Notes: generated from the sequence alone by a model not told the origin. Positions 28,642 to 38,103 are shown, counted from the first letter of the stretch. The stretch is DNA of 64,000 nt from Gelidibacter mesophilus DSM 14095 (GCF_000423005.1 NZ_AUHD01000007.1:267743-331742), one strand, 5' to 3'. Translations and numbers: made by a program.

Positions 28642-29577
28642 ATGCATCAAACTACAAATACAATATTAATGATTCGTCCCGTAAATTTTAGGATGAACGA
28701 ACAGACTGCTGTTAATAATTATTTTCAGGAAGATCTAGATATTAAGAACTCTGAAATTAATAAAAAGGCGCAGTCTGAGTTTGATACTTTTGTTGATAAA
28801 CTCAGAGCAGTGGGGGTGAACGTTATTGTAGAAGATGATGATAAAGTAAATGATACACCAGATTCTATTTTTCCGAACAACTGGGTGAGTTTTCATGAAA
28901 ATGGTGACGTAGCGCTCTATCCTATGTTTGCAGAAAACAGACGTAAGGAACGACGTGAAGACCTTCTTGATCGTTTGGAGGAAGAAGGATTTGAGCTGAA
29001 TGATATTATGGACTATACCAGCGCCGAAGAGGATCATTTCTTTTTGGAAGGCACCGGAAGTATCTTGATGGATCGTGTCAATAAAAAAGCATACTGCGCT
29101 TTATCTGCACGAGCGGATGAGGAGTTGTTTATAGAATTTTGTGAAGATTTTGATTATTTCCCAGTTGTGTTTACAGCGTATCAAACGGTAGATGACCAAC
29201 GTTTACCAATATACCATACCAACGTCATGATGTGTATTGCAGAAACTTTTGCAATCATCAGTTTGGATAGTATTGACAATAAGAAAGAGCGTAAAAACGT
29301 GGTGGATCACCTTAAAAAAGATGGAAAGGAAGTTATCGCTATTACTGAAGCCCAAATGCACCATTTTGCAGGAAACATGTTACAGGTTAGGGGCGCAGAT
29401 GAAAAACGCTATTTAGTGATGAGCAAAGCAGCGCATGACAGTTTAACAAGTCTGCAAATTGCAAAAATTTCTATGCATTGCGAAACTTTATTTAGTGATT
29501 TGGAGACCATAGAAACTTGTGGGGGTGGAAGTGCGCGTTGTATGATGGCAGAAGTGTTTTTGCCCAAAGCAGAATAA
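28642..29577 (+). CDS. ctlX: Pentein hydrolase CtlX (citrulline utilisation)
   Basis: The 311-residue protein belongs to the CtlX group of the pentein superfamily, named for citrulline utilisation. It opens MHQTTNTILMIRPVNFRMNEQT, has the acidic segment DSIFPNNWVSFHE and FLEGTGSILMD, a catalytic His region (MHHFAGNMLQV), and the nucleophile Cys300 in GGGSARCMMAEVF. Activity on citrulline is inferred from family. A DDAH-like pentein lies 10 kb upstream on the same strand. Confidence 0.85.
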   Translation: MHQTTNTILMIRPVNFRMNEQTAVNNYFQEDLDIKNSEINKKAQSEFDTFVDKLRAVGVNVIVEDDDKVNDTPDSIFPNNWVSFHENGDVALYPMFAENRRKERREDLLDRLEEEGFELNDIMDYTSAEEDHFFLEGTGSILMDRVNKKAYCALSARADEELFIEFCEDFDYFPVVFTAYQTVDDQRLPIYHTNVMMCIAETFAIISLDSIDNKKERKNVVDHLKKDGKEVIAITEAQMHHFAGNMLQVRGADEKRYLVMSKAAHDSLTSLQIAKISMHCETLFSDLETIETCGGGSARCMMAEVFLPKAE

Positions 29578-29646
29578 AGTTGCAATGTCATTAATGAATT
29601 TCTAATTTCGACTGTTGAAGTTTGAATTTGGAACAATAAACACACG

Positions 29647-31710
29647 TTAGTTATGATCTTCCGTTTTAGTTTTTGGAAGTTCAACGTAGAATTTGGTGCC
29701 AACGTTCTGAGTGCTTTCTACCCAAATTCGTCCGTGGTTAAGTTCTACCAATTCTTTGCAAATCGTCAAGCCTAAACCCGTCCCTTTTTCGTTTTTGGTA
29801 CCAACGGTTGTAAAATTATTGTTTTGAAAAAGTCTTTTGAGGTTTTCATTCGGAATTCCAACACCAGTGTCTTCTACACAGATCAAGGATTTTCCATTAA
29901 GGTCTTTGTTGGAAATGGTTATAATATCTCCCACGCGACTAAATTTTACAGCGTTGGTGAGTAAGTTTTGCACAATAATTTCCACCATGCTCCTATCCGC
30001 ATAGATAAAATCTTGTTGAGTTTCATCAATCACTACAATGCGTTTTTGCTCAATTTTTTGTTCTACCAACCTGATTTTGCTATGAAAAACTTCTTGGATA
30101 TTGAAATGTTCAGGATTTGGTTCCAAATTCTGCATTTGTGATTTAGACCAATTCAAAAGATTGAATAATAACAAGGACGCATTATCCGCATTTTCACTCA
30201 ATTCTGGTATCAGATCATCAAATTCTTCTTTGCTAATACTGTCCTCCTTGAGTAAATCTAAAAATGCCTTGATGGAAGAGATGGAATCTTTTAAATCATG
30301 TGAAACAATGCTGAACAAACGATCTTTGACATCATTGATTTCTTGGAGATGGAGTTTCTGTTCCATAATAGCTTCGTTCTGAAGCTGAATCTGCATGTTC
30401 TTTTCTTCAAGTTCCTGCGTGTATTTAATGGTGCTTTTTCTTTTCAGATAAATCAAAAGCAAAAAGGTCAATACGGTAACGAAGGCAACAACCAAACCAT
30501 AGGATAGAAGTTTTAATTGCTTTACTTGATCTGTATTGATAACTGATGTGTCAAGGGGTGTGGGTAGAGCAGCGGTAGCATTGGAATCGTTGAGAATGAG
30601 GGCTTCAATAGAATCTGTATTTATAGGAAGTTGCGGCTGGTTGAGAAAATGGAGACGCTGTTTTAAACTAAAATATTCACGTTGCCACTTGTAAGCATTT
30701 TGAAATTTGCCCTTGGTGGAGTCCAAAGCCATCAGTAATTTGTAGTTTTTTAATTGCTCTTCTGCATTGTCTACTTTTTTTGTCAATTCAAAAGCTTCGT
30801 AAATCTGGCTTTCGGCAAGTCGTGTATTTCTTTTTTCAAGGTTCAAACGTCCAGCAGAATTCAATGATCTTAAAAGACCTTCTTGATCATTTGTTTTTCT
30901 GTTTAATTTTAAGCCTTCAACAAGATATTGAGCAGCTTTGTCATAGTCTTTAAACTTCAGATACTCTTCCCCAATTCGCGGTAAGATTTCACCTCTGAGC
31001 GAGGCGTCCGTTTCAGGATTGATCAGTTCTAAAACAGCTTCGTAATATTCAATCGCCTTTCGGTGTTCTTTGCGCTTTGAATACAACAAGGCAATATTTT
31101 TTGTGGACAATTTAATGCCAGAACTGTCTTGCAAACGGCTTCTGACGTTCAAGGCCTTCAAATTAAATTCGAGAGATTTATCTATTTGATGGGTGCTCAA
31201 ATAAGCTTCAGCTAGATTGTTGTAGGCCAAACTAAGGTCTTCGTAGAGGTTTTGATCTTCAAATATTTTGATGGCAGATAAAGAATTTACCAATCCCGTA
31301 TTATAATTTCCTCTTTGGATTTCTAATAAGCCAATGCTATTGCTCACTTTGGCAATTCCTAAAGTATCATTGAGCTCTGTGTATAATTTTTTGGATTTAT
31401 TGAAAAGGTCAATGGCGTTGAAGTAATCATTTTTATTACTGTAAATAAGCGCTCTGTAATAATGGGAATCAGCAATTCCTTTAGTATAATTTATAGATGA
31501 TGAAAGTTGTTCTGTCTCTGAAATATATAAGAGCGCTTTTTTATACTCCTGTGCTTTATAAAGCGCTTTAATAAGGCGTAATGAAGTGTCTACTTTAGAA
31601 GAATCCTGTTTTTGATACGCTAATTGGATAGCAATACTGTCTATCTCCTTGGTTTGTGAATGACCAGATAAGGCAGCAAAAAGGGCAGCTAAGGCAATTA
31701 ACCGTTTCAT
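29647..31710 (-). CDS. TPR-containing sensor histidine kinase
   Basis: A 687-residue membrane kinase. A signal peptide (MKRLIALAALFAALSGHSQ) is followed by about seven tetratricopeptide repeats in the periplasm (for example NSIGLLEIQRGNY, YNNLAEAYLSTHQIDKS). One TM helix (LLSYGLVVAFVTVLTFLLLIYL, near 400-420) leads to a coiled coil, HisKA with SIVSHDLKDSISSIKAFL, and HATPase_c with N-box NLLTNAVKFS, G1 VEDTGVGIPNENL and G2 GTGLGLTICKEL. No response regulator is adjacent, so it is an orphan kinase here. Confidence 0.92.
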   Translation of the reverse strand: MKRLIALAALFAALSGHSQTKEIDSIAIQLAYQKQDSSKVDTSLRLIKALYKAQEYKKALLYISETEQLSSSINYTKGIADSHYYRALIYSNKNDYFNAIDLFNKSKKLYTELNDTLGIAKVSNSIGLLEIQRGNYNTGLVNSLSAIKIFEDQNLYEDLSLAYNNLAEAYLSTHQIDKSLEFNLKALNVRSRLQDSSGIKLSTKNIALLYSKRKEHRKAIEYYEAVLELINPETDASLRGEILPRIGEEYLKFKDYDKAAQYLVEGLKLNRKTNDQEGLLRSLNSAGRLNLEKRNTRLAESQIYEAFELTKKVDNAEEQLKNYKLLMALDSTKGKFQNAYKWQREYFSLKQRLHFLNQPQLPINTDSIEALILNDSNATAALPTPLDTSVINTDQVKQLKLLSYGLVVAFVTVLTFLLLIYLKRKSTIKYTQELEEKNMQIQLQNEAIMEQKLHLQEINDVKDRLFSIVSHDLKDSISSIKAFLDLLKEDSISKEEFDDLIPELSENADNASLLLFNLLNWSKSQMQNLEPNPEHFNIQEVFHSKIRLVEQKIEQKRIVVIDETQQDFIYADRSMVEIIVQNLLTNAVKFSRVGDIITISNKDLNGKSLICVEDTGVGIPNENLKRLFQNNNFTTVGTKNEKGTGLGLTICKELVELNHGRIWVESTQNVGTKFYVELPKTKTEDHN

Positions 31711-32324
31711 TTTTGGTAATTAGTTATAAATTGTAATGACAATGTGATTTGAACTTGCCTTGAGGGAGAGGAGAGGTACGTTCACAGAATACAATAACAA
31801 TGACGTTAAGGATTTTTAATATAATGTATCAACGTTTTTTAAGACCTTGATTAATAGCTGCGTCAAAAATGGATAAAAGGGTTTTAATACCCTAATTTTC
31901 GGGTTTTACTACCAATAAATTAGATAAAGTGAAGACTGTATTTTTTTTAATATTTTCCATTTCCGATGAAAGGTCAAAATCTTGGAAAAACGACACTTTT
32001 GCCGTTGAAATGCACAGCTGCGGCCACGGCTAAGTAAAGTTTAATTATAGTGTTTAAAATCATTGGTTTATAAAAATGGCTCTAATTGAAGAAGGAATTT
32101 ACCAAGTGGATGTTGAAGTGCTGAGTTTCGATTTTAATAATGCTCAATCCTTAGTCTGGAATCTCTGCATTCTATAATAAGAATAGCAATACAAAGAAGC
32201 TCGATTCTATTTTCATAACGTATTTTTAGGTTTCATCTTAGTGAAATATATTAGGGTCAAAACGGAACGAGGCGTTTTACATAACAATACAGCTCTAGCA
32301 TCTAAAAAAAATTAATTAAAATCC
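31711..32324. other. Long non-coding gap with possible coding remnants
   Basis: No intact gene is visible. Short protein-like pieces occur: 33 codons from ATG 32076 (MALIEEGIYQVDVEVLSF), and directly after it in another frame GISAFYNKNSNTKKLDSIF then a stop. Both could be one frameshifted gene. A GC-rich patch at 32001-32033 (GCCGT/ACGGC arms around CAGCTG) contrasts with the AT-rich surroundings. The rest is AT-rich sequence without clear features. Confidence 0.3.
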
Positions 32325-32332
32325 TATCTTTG
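32325..32332 (+). promoter_or_regulatory. -7 box for argS
   Basis: TATCTTTG is an exact TAnnTTTG match, predicting a start about 15 nt before the argS ATG. No TTG at the usual -33 spacing was seen. Confidence 0.5.
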
Positions 32333-32353
32333 CAAACTTAAATTGTACAGTAG

Positions 32354-34132
32354 ATGAATCTTCAGGAAACCTTATCACAACAGGTAAAAAAAGCAGTAAA
32401 CGATATTTTCGGCGCCACTTTGGACTCAGTAGAATTACAGGCCACCCGCAAAGAATTTGTGGGCGATGTGACTGTAGTTGTTTTTCCGATGCTCCGTGTG
32501 GTTAAAGGGAATCCGGTACAGATTGGTGAACAAATTGGCGCATACCTTCTAGATAAAATTGATGAGGTCAAATCGTTCAATGTGGTGAAAGGATTTTTGA
32601 ATATTGAGATCGACGCTGCCTATTATCTTAAAATTTTTGAATCTATAAAAGACAATGAAACTTTCGGATTTGTAGCATCTCAACCAGAGAACAAGGCCAT
32701 TATGGTAGAATATTCTTCTCCAAACACCAATAAGCCTTTGCATTTAGGACACATCCGTAATAATTTGTTAGGTTATAGTGTTGCAGAAATCTTAAAAGCT
32801 TCAGGTAAAAAAGTCTATAAAACACAAATCATCAATGACCGAGGAATCCATATTTGTAAAAGTATGTTGGCTTGGAAACGTTTTGGAAACGGAGAGACTC
32901 CTGAATCTTCTGGATTGAAAGGGGATAAGCTGGTAGGGAATTACTATGTAAAGTTTGATAAAGAATACAAAAAGGAAATTCAGGAATTGATTGCTCAGGG
33001 TAAAACTGAAGAAGAAGCGAAGAAGCAAGCACCTCTCATCATTGATGCACAAGAAATGCTTCAGAAATGGGAGGCAGGAGATCTAGAAACTGTGGCACTT
33101 TGGGAAAAAATGAATGTGTGGGTTTATAGAGGTTTTGATGAAACTTATAAGAACTTGGGCGTTGATTTTGACAATCTTTACTACGAAAGTCAAACCTATC
33201 TTTTAGGTAAGGAATTTGTAGCGGAAGGTCTCAAATCGGGTGTGTTTTTTAAAAAAGAAGATGGTTCTATTTGGTGTGATTTGACTGAAGATGGTTTGGA
33301 CGAAAAAATAGTCCTCCGTTCAGACGGAACCGCCGTATATATGACACAGGATATTGGCACGGCCATACAGCGGGTTAAAGATTTTCCTGATGTTGGAGGC
33401 ATGGTTTATACGGTAGGAAATGAGCAGGAATACCATTTTCAAGTCTTGTTTTTGATCATTAAGAAGTTAGGTTTTGAATGGGCCAAAAACTTATTTCACT
33501 TAAGTTATGGCATGGTTGATTTGCCCTCTGGAAAAATGAAGAGTAGAGAAGGTACTGTTGTAGATGCTGATGATCTGATCGTCGAAATGGCTAAAACAGC
33601 TGAAGAGATCTCTGAAGAATTGGGCAAGTTGGATGGATATTCAGATGCTGAGAAAGACGAGCTGTACAAATCCATTGGTTTGGGGGCACTGAAATATTAT
33701 ATATTAAAAGTGGATCCAAGAAAACGGATTCTTTTCGATCCGAAAGAATCTATCGATTTTCAAGGCAATACTGGGCCGTTTATTCAATATACCTATGCCA
33801 GAATCCAATCCATATTAAGAAAATCAAATTTGACAGCGGCTATTGATAGTGACGCAATCGCGTTACATGAGAAGGAAAAGGAACTTATTAAACAGTTGCT
33901 CTTGTTTCCTGAAGTCATCCAAAATGCGGCGGCAAATCACAGCCCGGCACTTGTTGCCAATTACACCTATGATTTGGTAAAAGAGTTTAATTCTTTTTAT
34001 CAAAATGTGTCCATTCTTGGGGCTGAAAATGATAATGAAAAAGCCTTCAGAGTAGCCTTGTCTCATAAAGTGGCCGTGACAATCAAAAATGCCTTTGGTT
34101 TATTGGGAATTGATGTGCCCGAGCGGATGTAA
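32354..34132 (+). CDS. argS: Arginyl-tRNA synthetase
   Basis: Charges tRNA-Arg. The 592-residue class I enzyme has the N-terminal Add-1 domain, the HIGH-type motif SPNTNKPLHLGHIRNN, a KMSKS-type loop as PSGKMKSREGTVVDADDL, and a C-terminal anticodon-binding DALR domain ending FGLLGIDVPERM. Length and motifs are normal. It is followed by ffh after 220 nt with a separate promoter. Confidence 0.97.
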   Translation: MNLQETLSQQVKKAVNDIFGATLDSVELQATRKEFVGDVTVVVFPMLRVVKGNPVQIGEQIGAYLLDKIDEVKSFNVVKGFLNIEIDAAYYLKIFESIKDNETFGFVASQPENKAIMVEYSSPNTNKPLHLGHIRNNLLGYSVAEILKASGKKVYKTQIINDRGIHICKSMLAWKRFGNGETPESSGLKGDKLVGNYYVKFDKEYKKEIQELIAQGKTEEEAKKQAPLIIDAQEMLQKWEAGDLETVALWEKMNVWVYRGFDETYKNLGVDFDNLYYESQTYLLGKEFVAEGLKSGVFFKKEDGSIWCDLTEDGLDEKIVLRSDGTAVYMTQDIGTAIQRVKDFPDVGGMVYTVGNEQEYHFQVLFLIIKKLGFEWAKNLFHLSYGMVDLPSGKMKSREGTVVDADDLIVEMAKTAEEISEELGKLDGYSDAEKDELYKSIGLGALKYYILKVDPRKRILFDPKESIDFQGNTGPFIQYTYARIQSILRKSNLTAAIDSDAIALHEKEKELIKQLLLFPEVIQNAAANHSPALVANYTYDLVKEFNSFYQNVSILGAENDNEKAFRVALSHKVAVTIKNAFGLLGIDVPERM

Positions 34133-34288
34133 TTTATTAGTGAAATCCATAACTTTACGACGAAGGGATGAGGTTATGATGGTTGAACTTATCCTGCTGT
34201 TTCGGGGGATCCGAAATTCAATATCTGACAAGCTTGTCAAGATGATATTTATTAAGCCCATAGGTTTTATAAATAGACATCAAATATG

Positions 34289-34296
34289 TAAATTTG
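34289..34296 (+). promoter_or_regulatory. -7 box for ffh
   Basis: TAAATTTG matches TAnnTTTG exactly, 56 nt before the ffh ATG. The predicted leader contains the inverted repeat TTGTAGT (34316-34322) / ACTACAA (34328-34334). Confidence 0.45.
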
Positions 34297-34352
34297 CAAT
34301 TCAAAATTTAATTGGTTGTAGTTTAAAACTACAAACAGAAGACTGAAATCAT

Positions 34353-35681
34353 ATGTTTAATAATTTAAGTGAAAAGTTAGATAAAGCACTACACGTTCTT
34401 AAAGGACATGGCAGTATTACAGAAGTTAACGTTGCCGAAACCTTAAAAGAGGTGCGTAGAGCCTTGTTGGATGCGGATGTCAACTTTAAAATTGCCAAGG
34501 AATTTACCAATACAGTCAAGGAAAAAGCATTGGGTCAAAATGTATTGACCACTTTGCAGCCAGGACAGTTAATGGTAAAATTGGTCAAGGATGAACTGAC
34601 TGAACTTATGGGTGGCGATGCTGAAGGACTTAATCTTTCTGGCAGCCCAAGTGTTATTTTAATGTCTGGTTTGCAGGGTTCTGGTAAAACTACTTTTTCT
34701 GGTAAACTTGCCAATTATCTTAAAAATAAGAAAACAAAGAAGCCTTTATTGGTGGCCTGTGACGTGTACCGTCCTGCAGCAGTAGATCAATTGCATGTTG
34801 TAGGAGATCAAATTAATGTTGAGGTGTACAGTGATAAGGGCAATACTGATCCTGTGGCCATTGCTAAGGCTGGTATTGCGCACGCCAAAGCAAACGGCTA
34901 TAATGTGGTCATTATAGATACGGCAGGGCGTTTGGCTGTTGATGAGGTGATGATGACCGAGATATCAAACATCCATACAGCTATTCAGCCCCAAGAAACC
35001 TTATTTGTGGTGGATGCTATGACCGGTCAGGATGCCGTGAATACCGCAAAAGCCTTTAACGACTTATTAAATTTTGACGGTGTTATCCTTACCAAATTAG
35101 ATGGGGATACACGTGGTGGTGCGGCCATTTCGATTAAATCTGTGGTCAATAAGCCAATTAAATTTATTGGTACAGGCGAGAAAATGGAAGCCATTGACGT
35201 GTTCTATCCATCACGTATGGCAGATCGTATTTTGGGCATGGGAGATGTTGTTTCACTTGTTGAGCGGGCTCAAGAGCAGTTTGATGAAGATGAAGCGCGG
35301 AAACTTCAAAAGAAAATTGCTAAAAATCAATTCGGGTTTGATGATTTCTTGAAGCAGATTCAGCAAATCAAAAAGATGGGGAACATGAAAGACCTTATGG
35401 GCATGATTCCTGGGGCTGGAAAGATGATGAAAGATGTTGATATTGATGACGATGCTTTTAAAGGCATTGAAGCCATTATCCATTCCATGACCCCATTAGA
35501 AAGAACAAATCCTTCGGTTATTAATGCCAGTAGAAAGAAACGTATTGGTAAAGGTTCAGGGACTTCGGTTCAAGAAGTAAATCAACTTTTGAAACAGTTC
35601 GATCAAATGAGCAAAATGATGAAGATGATGCAAGGTGGTAAAGGAAAAGCGATGATGCAGGCAATGAAAGGAATGAAGTAG
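34353..35681 (+). CDS. ffh: Signal recognition particle protein Ffh (SRP54)
   Basis: GTPase that targets nascent membrane proteins to FtsY and SecY. The 442-residue product has the N domain, G domain (P-loop GLQGSGKTTFSGKLA, DTAGR, TKLDGDTRGG) and a methionine-rich M domain (MGMIPGAGKMM, QFDQMSKMMKMMQGGKG) that binds 4.5S RNA and signal peptides. Normal length. The SRP RNA gene was not seen in the window. Confidence 0.97.
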   Translation: MFNNLSEKLDKALHVLKGHGSITEVNVAETLKEVRRALLDADVNFKIAKEFTNTVKEKALGQNVLTTLQPGQLMVKLVKDELTELMGGDAEGLNLSGSPSVILMSGLQGSGKTTFSGKLANYLKNKKTKKPLLVACDVYRPAAVDQLHVVGDQINVEVYSDKGNTDPVAIAKAGIAHAKANGYNVVIIDTAGRLAVDEVMMTEISNIHTAIQPQETLFVVDAMTGQDAVNTAKAFNDLLNFDGVILTKLDGDTRGGAAISIKSVVNKPIKFIGTGEKMEAIDVFYPSRMADRILGMGDVVSLVERAQEQFDEDEARKLQKKIAKNQFGFDDFLKQIQQIKKMGNMKDLMGMIPGAGKMMKDVDIDDDAFKGIEAIIHSMTPLERTNPSVINASRKKRIGKGSGTSVQEVNQLLKQFDQMSKMMKMMQGGKGKAMMQAMKGMK

Positions 35682-35772
35682 TCTTCAATTCTCAGTTGGC
35701 AGCTTTCGGTTAACAGTCCTCAGTTGATAAGTTTTAGCCGAAAGTTAGTTATAATAATTAAAAATAAACAAG

Positions 35773-35816
35773 TGCGCCTCTGCGTCTCTGCGAGAAAATT
35801 ATTCGTGTATTCGTGG
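35773..35816 (+). repeat. Paired 8-nt direct repeats in ffh-folD gap
   Basis: Two tandem octamer pairs lie side by side: CTCTGCGT/CTCTGCGA (35778-35793) and ATTCGTGT/ATTCGTGG (35801-35816). This arrangement resembles a dispersed intergenic repeat known to me from Bacteroidota genomes; that link is recalled, not tested. Just upstream is an inverted repeat CTTTCGG (35703-35709) / CCGAAAG (35738-35744). Confidence 0.4.
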
Positions 35817-35837
35817 TTAATTAAACATTAAATAAGA

Positions 35838-36713
35838 ATGGTTTTACTCGATGGTAAAAAAGTAAGCAATGACATTAAGAATGAAATTGCCGAACAGGTA
35901 AAAAAAATGAAGGATAATGGCGAAAAAGTGCCTCATCTTGCCGCTATTATAGTGGGTAACGATGGTGCAAGTTTGACCTATGTCGCCAGTAAAGTTCGCG
36001 CCTGCGAACGCGTTGGGTTTGAATCCACCATGGTGCGTCTTTCAAATACCACAAGTCAAGTTGAATTGTTGGATAAGATTAAAGAATTAAATGAAAACCC
36101 AGATATTGACGGTTTCATTATTCAGTTGCCATTACCAAAACAAATAGATACCCAAAAGGTACTCTTAGCCGTAAATCCTGATAAGGATGTGGATGGTTTT
36201 CACCCAATGAACTTTGGAAGAATGGCCTTAGATATGTCCACTTTTATTCCTGCAACGCCTTTTGGCATCTTAGAATTGTTGGATAGATATGGTGTGGATA
36301 CCCAAGGAAAACATACTGTTGTCATTGGTCGTAGCCACATTGTTGGAAGACCGATGAGCATATTGATGGGGAGAAAAGGGTTTCCAGGAAACTCAACGGT
36401 TACCTTAACACACAGTCATACTAAAAACATCACACAAATCACTTCTCAGGCGGACATTATTATCTCAGCTCTTGGTGTGCCCAATTTCTTAAAAGCGGAA
36501 ATGGTAAAAGATGATGCCGTTATCATTGATGTGGGAATTACCCGAGTTCCTGATGACACTACAGAAAAGGGATACCGAATTACTGGTGATGTCGATTTTG
36601 AGAATGTCAGTAAAAAAGCAAGTTTTATAACGCCAGTCCCTGGTGGTGTTGGTCCAATGACGATTGCCATGTTACTTAAAAATACGCTTTTGGCAAGAGA
36701 GCGTCAAATTTAA
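35838..36713 (+). CDS. folD: Methylenetetrahydrofolate dehydrogenase/cyclohydrolase
   Basis: Bifunctional one-carbon enzyme interconverting 5,10-methylene-, methenyl- and 10-formyl-tetrahydrofolate. The 291-residue product has the catalytic Lys segment LTYVASKVRACERVGF, the signature IDGFIIQLPLPKQID, NPDKDVDGFHPMN, and the NADP-binding GRSHIVGRPMSILM. PVPGGVGPMTIAMLL closes the fold. The YwaF-like gene follows 28 nt later. Confidence 0.97.
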   Translation: MVLLDGKKVSNDIKNEIAEQVKKMKDNGEKVPHLAAIIVGNDGASLTYVASKVRACERVGFESTMVRLSNTTSQVELLDKIKELNENPDIDGFIIQLPLPKQIDTQKVLLAVNPDKDVDGFHPMNFGRMALDMSTFIPATPFGILELLDRYGVDTQGKHTVVIGRSHIVGRPMSILMGRKGFPGNSTVTLTHSHTKNITQITSQADIIISALGVPNFLKAEMVKDDAVIIDVGITRVPDDTTEKGYRITGDVDFENVSKKASFITPVPGGVGPMTIAMLLKNTLLARERQI

Positions 36714-36741
36714 AAAAGACAATCACCAATTATAGGGCTTT

Positions 36742-37488
36742 ATGCAAATCATTCGTTCTTCAATGCCACTAGTCATACAACGTGTGGCATTTGGAAGTTT
36801 GGAGCATTGGCTTCCTATTCTTATTGCCCTCATTCTAGGAGTTGCTATCATTTATTATGCAAAAAAACACCCAGGCTTAAAAATCCAATCCCAACTTATT
36901 CACATTATTGCTATTGGGGTCTCGCTGACCGTGATTGGCTTTCATCTTCATAAGTTGCTTTTTGATGATTACGATATCCAAAAAGACCTACCATTATACC
37001 TATGTAGCTTATTGGCTATTTTAATTCCTTTATTTACGTATTACCGTAAATTTTGGATGTATGAAATTTTGGTGTTCTGGATTATTGCTGGAACCTTACA
37101 AGCTGTTATCACTCCGGATATTGCTTCCGGGTTTCCTTCGTTTAATTTTATCAGATATTGGGTAGTGCATTTAGGACTTTTGATGATAATAAGCTACGCC
37201 ACTTTTGTCTTTAAAATGATGCCAACGTTTAGAAGTGTACTCAAGTCATTTTTAGCCTTACAACTTTATTTTTTGGCAATAATGTTTATCAATTATCTGC
37301 TCAACGCGAATTACTTTTATCTCAATAGAAAACCACAATCAGCATCCTTGTTGGATTATCTAGGAGAATGGCCACTATATATTATAGTCGTACAAATAAT
37401 TTTGATCCCTTATTTCATGCTCATTTATTTACCTTTTTATTTCTATCAAAGAAAAAAAGGGAGCAAGCGCCATATTGAAACTGTCTAG
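36742..37488 (+). CDS. YwaF-like (TIGR02206) integral membrane protein
   Basis: A 248-residue polytopic protein with about seven hydrophobic helices, e.g. HWLPILIALILGVAIIYYA and PLYLCSLLAILIPLFTYY. The short motif LPLYLCSL and a central TPDIASGFPSF loop match the TIGR02206/YwaF family of unknown function. It probably shares a transcript with folD (28-nt gap). The C-terminus is basic (YQRKKGSKRHIE), consistent with a cytoplasmic end. Confidence 0.75.
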   Translation: MQIIRSSMPLVIQRVAFGSLEHWLPILIALILGVAIIYYAKKHPGLKIQSQLIHIIAIGVSLTVIGFHLHKLLFDDYDIQKDLPLYLCSLLAILIPLFTYYRKFWMYEILVFWIIAGTLQAVITPDIASGFPSFNFIRYWVVHLGLLMIISYATFVFKMMPTFRSVLKSFLALQLYFLAIMFINYLLNANYFYLNRKPQSASLLDYLGEWPLYIIVVQIILIPYFMLIYLPFYFYQRKKGSKRHIETV

Positions 37489-37490
37489 AT

Positions 37491-37914
37491 TTATTTAGCG
37501 AATAATTGGTCTATATCTTTAAAAGCTTTGAATTCTAGTGCATTACCAGAAGGGTCCAGAAAAAACATGGTGGCTTGCTCTCCTACTTGACCTTCAAAAC
37601 GAATATGGTGCTATTGTAAATTGAACCTCCTTATTTTTTAAATCCTTTGCGAAATCTTGAAATACCTGCCATGGTAATACTACACCATAATGTGGGACGG
37701 GAACATTTTTTCCGTCAACGCTATTAGTGTGTTCGTCGTCTGTTGATTTCTCTTTATAATGAATGACCAGTTGATGTCCAAAAAAATTGAAATCTACCCA
37801 ATGGTCAGAGCTTCTGCCTTCGGCACAGTTTAAAACATCCCTATAAAAAGTACGACATGTTTCTAGATTATGTACCGGAATGGCAATGTGAAATGGTGAT
37901 AAAGCAATTGTCAT
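37491..37914 (-). pseudogene. VOC-family (glyoxalase/bleomycin-resistance fold) gene, frameshifted
   Basis: The minus strand encodes a VOC dioxygenase-like protein (PFHIAIPVHNLETCRTFYRDVL, WVDFNFFGHQLVIH) that stops early at 37594. Past the break the neighbouring frame continues as [20 protein letters not shown], then [16 protein letters not shown] and a stop at 37491, exactly the expected VOC C-terminus. The frame changes at about 37602, where a codon is left with one base (two bases lost, or one gained). It is either a true frameshift mutation or a sequencing error. Metal ligands (N-terminal His and C-terminal Glu of ALEFK) are split between the two halves. Confidence 0.85.
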
Positions 37915-37917
37915 ATC

Positions 37918-38103
37918 TTATTTGGTTGGTTCGTCTTTTCGATATTTTAACAGGGAGACACCGGCAATAAAAAAAACACCTCCCAAAATAGTCAAAGCCC
38001 AAGGACTTAATGAAGTTAAACTGTTTCCGAAGATGCCCAATACACCTAATATCAAGGCAATCATTCCTCCAATGGTCAATATTAATGCTAAGATTCTAAT
38101 CAT
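37918..38103 (-). CDS. Small two-helix membrane protein
   Basis: A 61-residue protein with two hydrophobic helices (IRILALILTIGGMIALILGVLG and LTILGGVFFIAGVSLLKY) and a charged C-terminus (RKDEPTK). Function unknown. The gene ends 3 nt before the VOC ATG, so the two are probably co-transcribed. A plus-strand ORF over the same span is a shadow. Confidence 0.65.
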   Translation of the reverse strand: MIRILALILTIGGMIALILGVLGIFGNSLTSLSPWALTILGGVFFIAGVSLLKYRKDEPTK

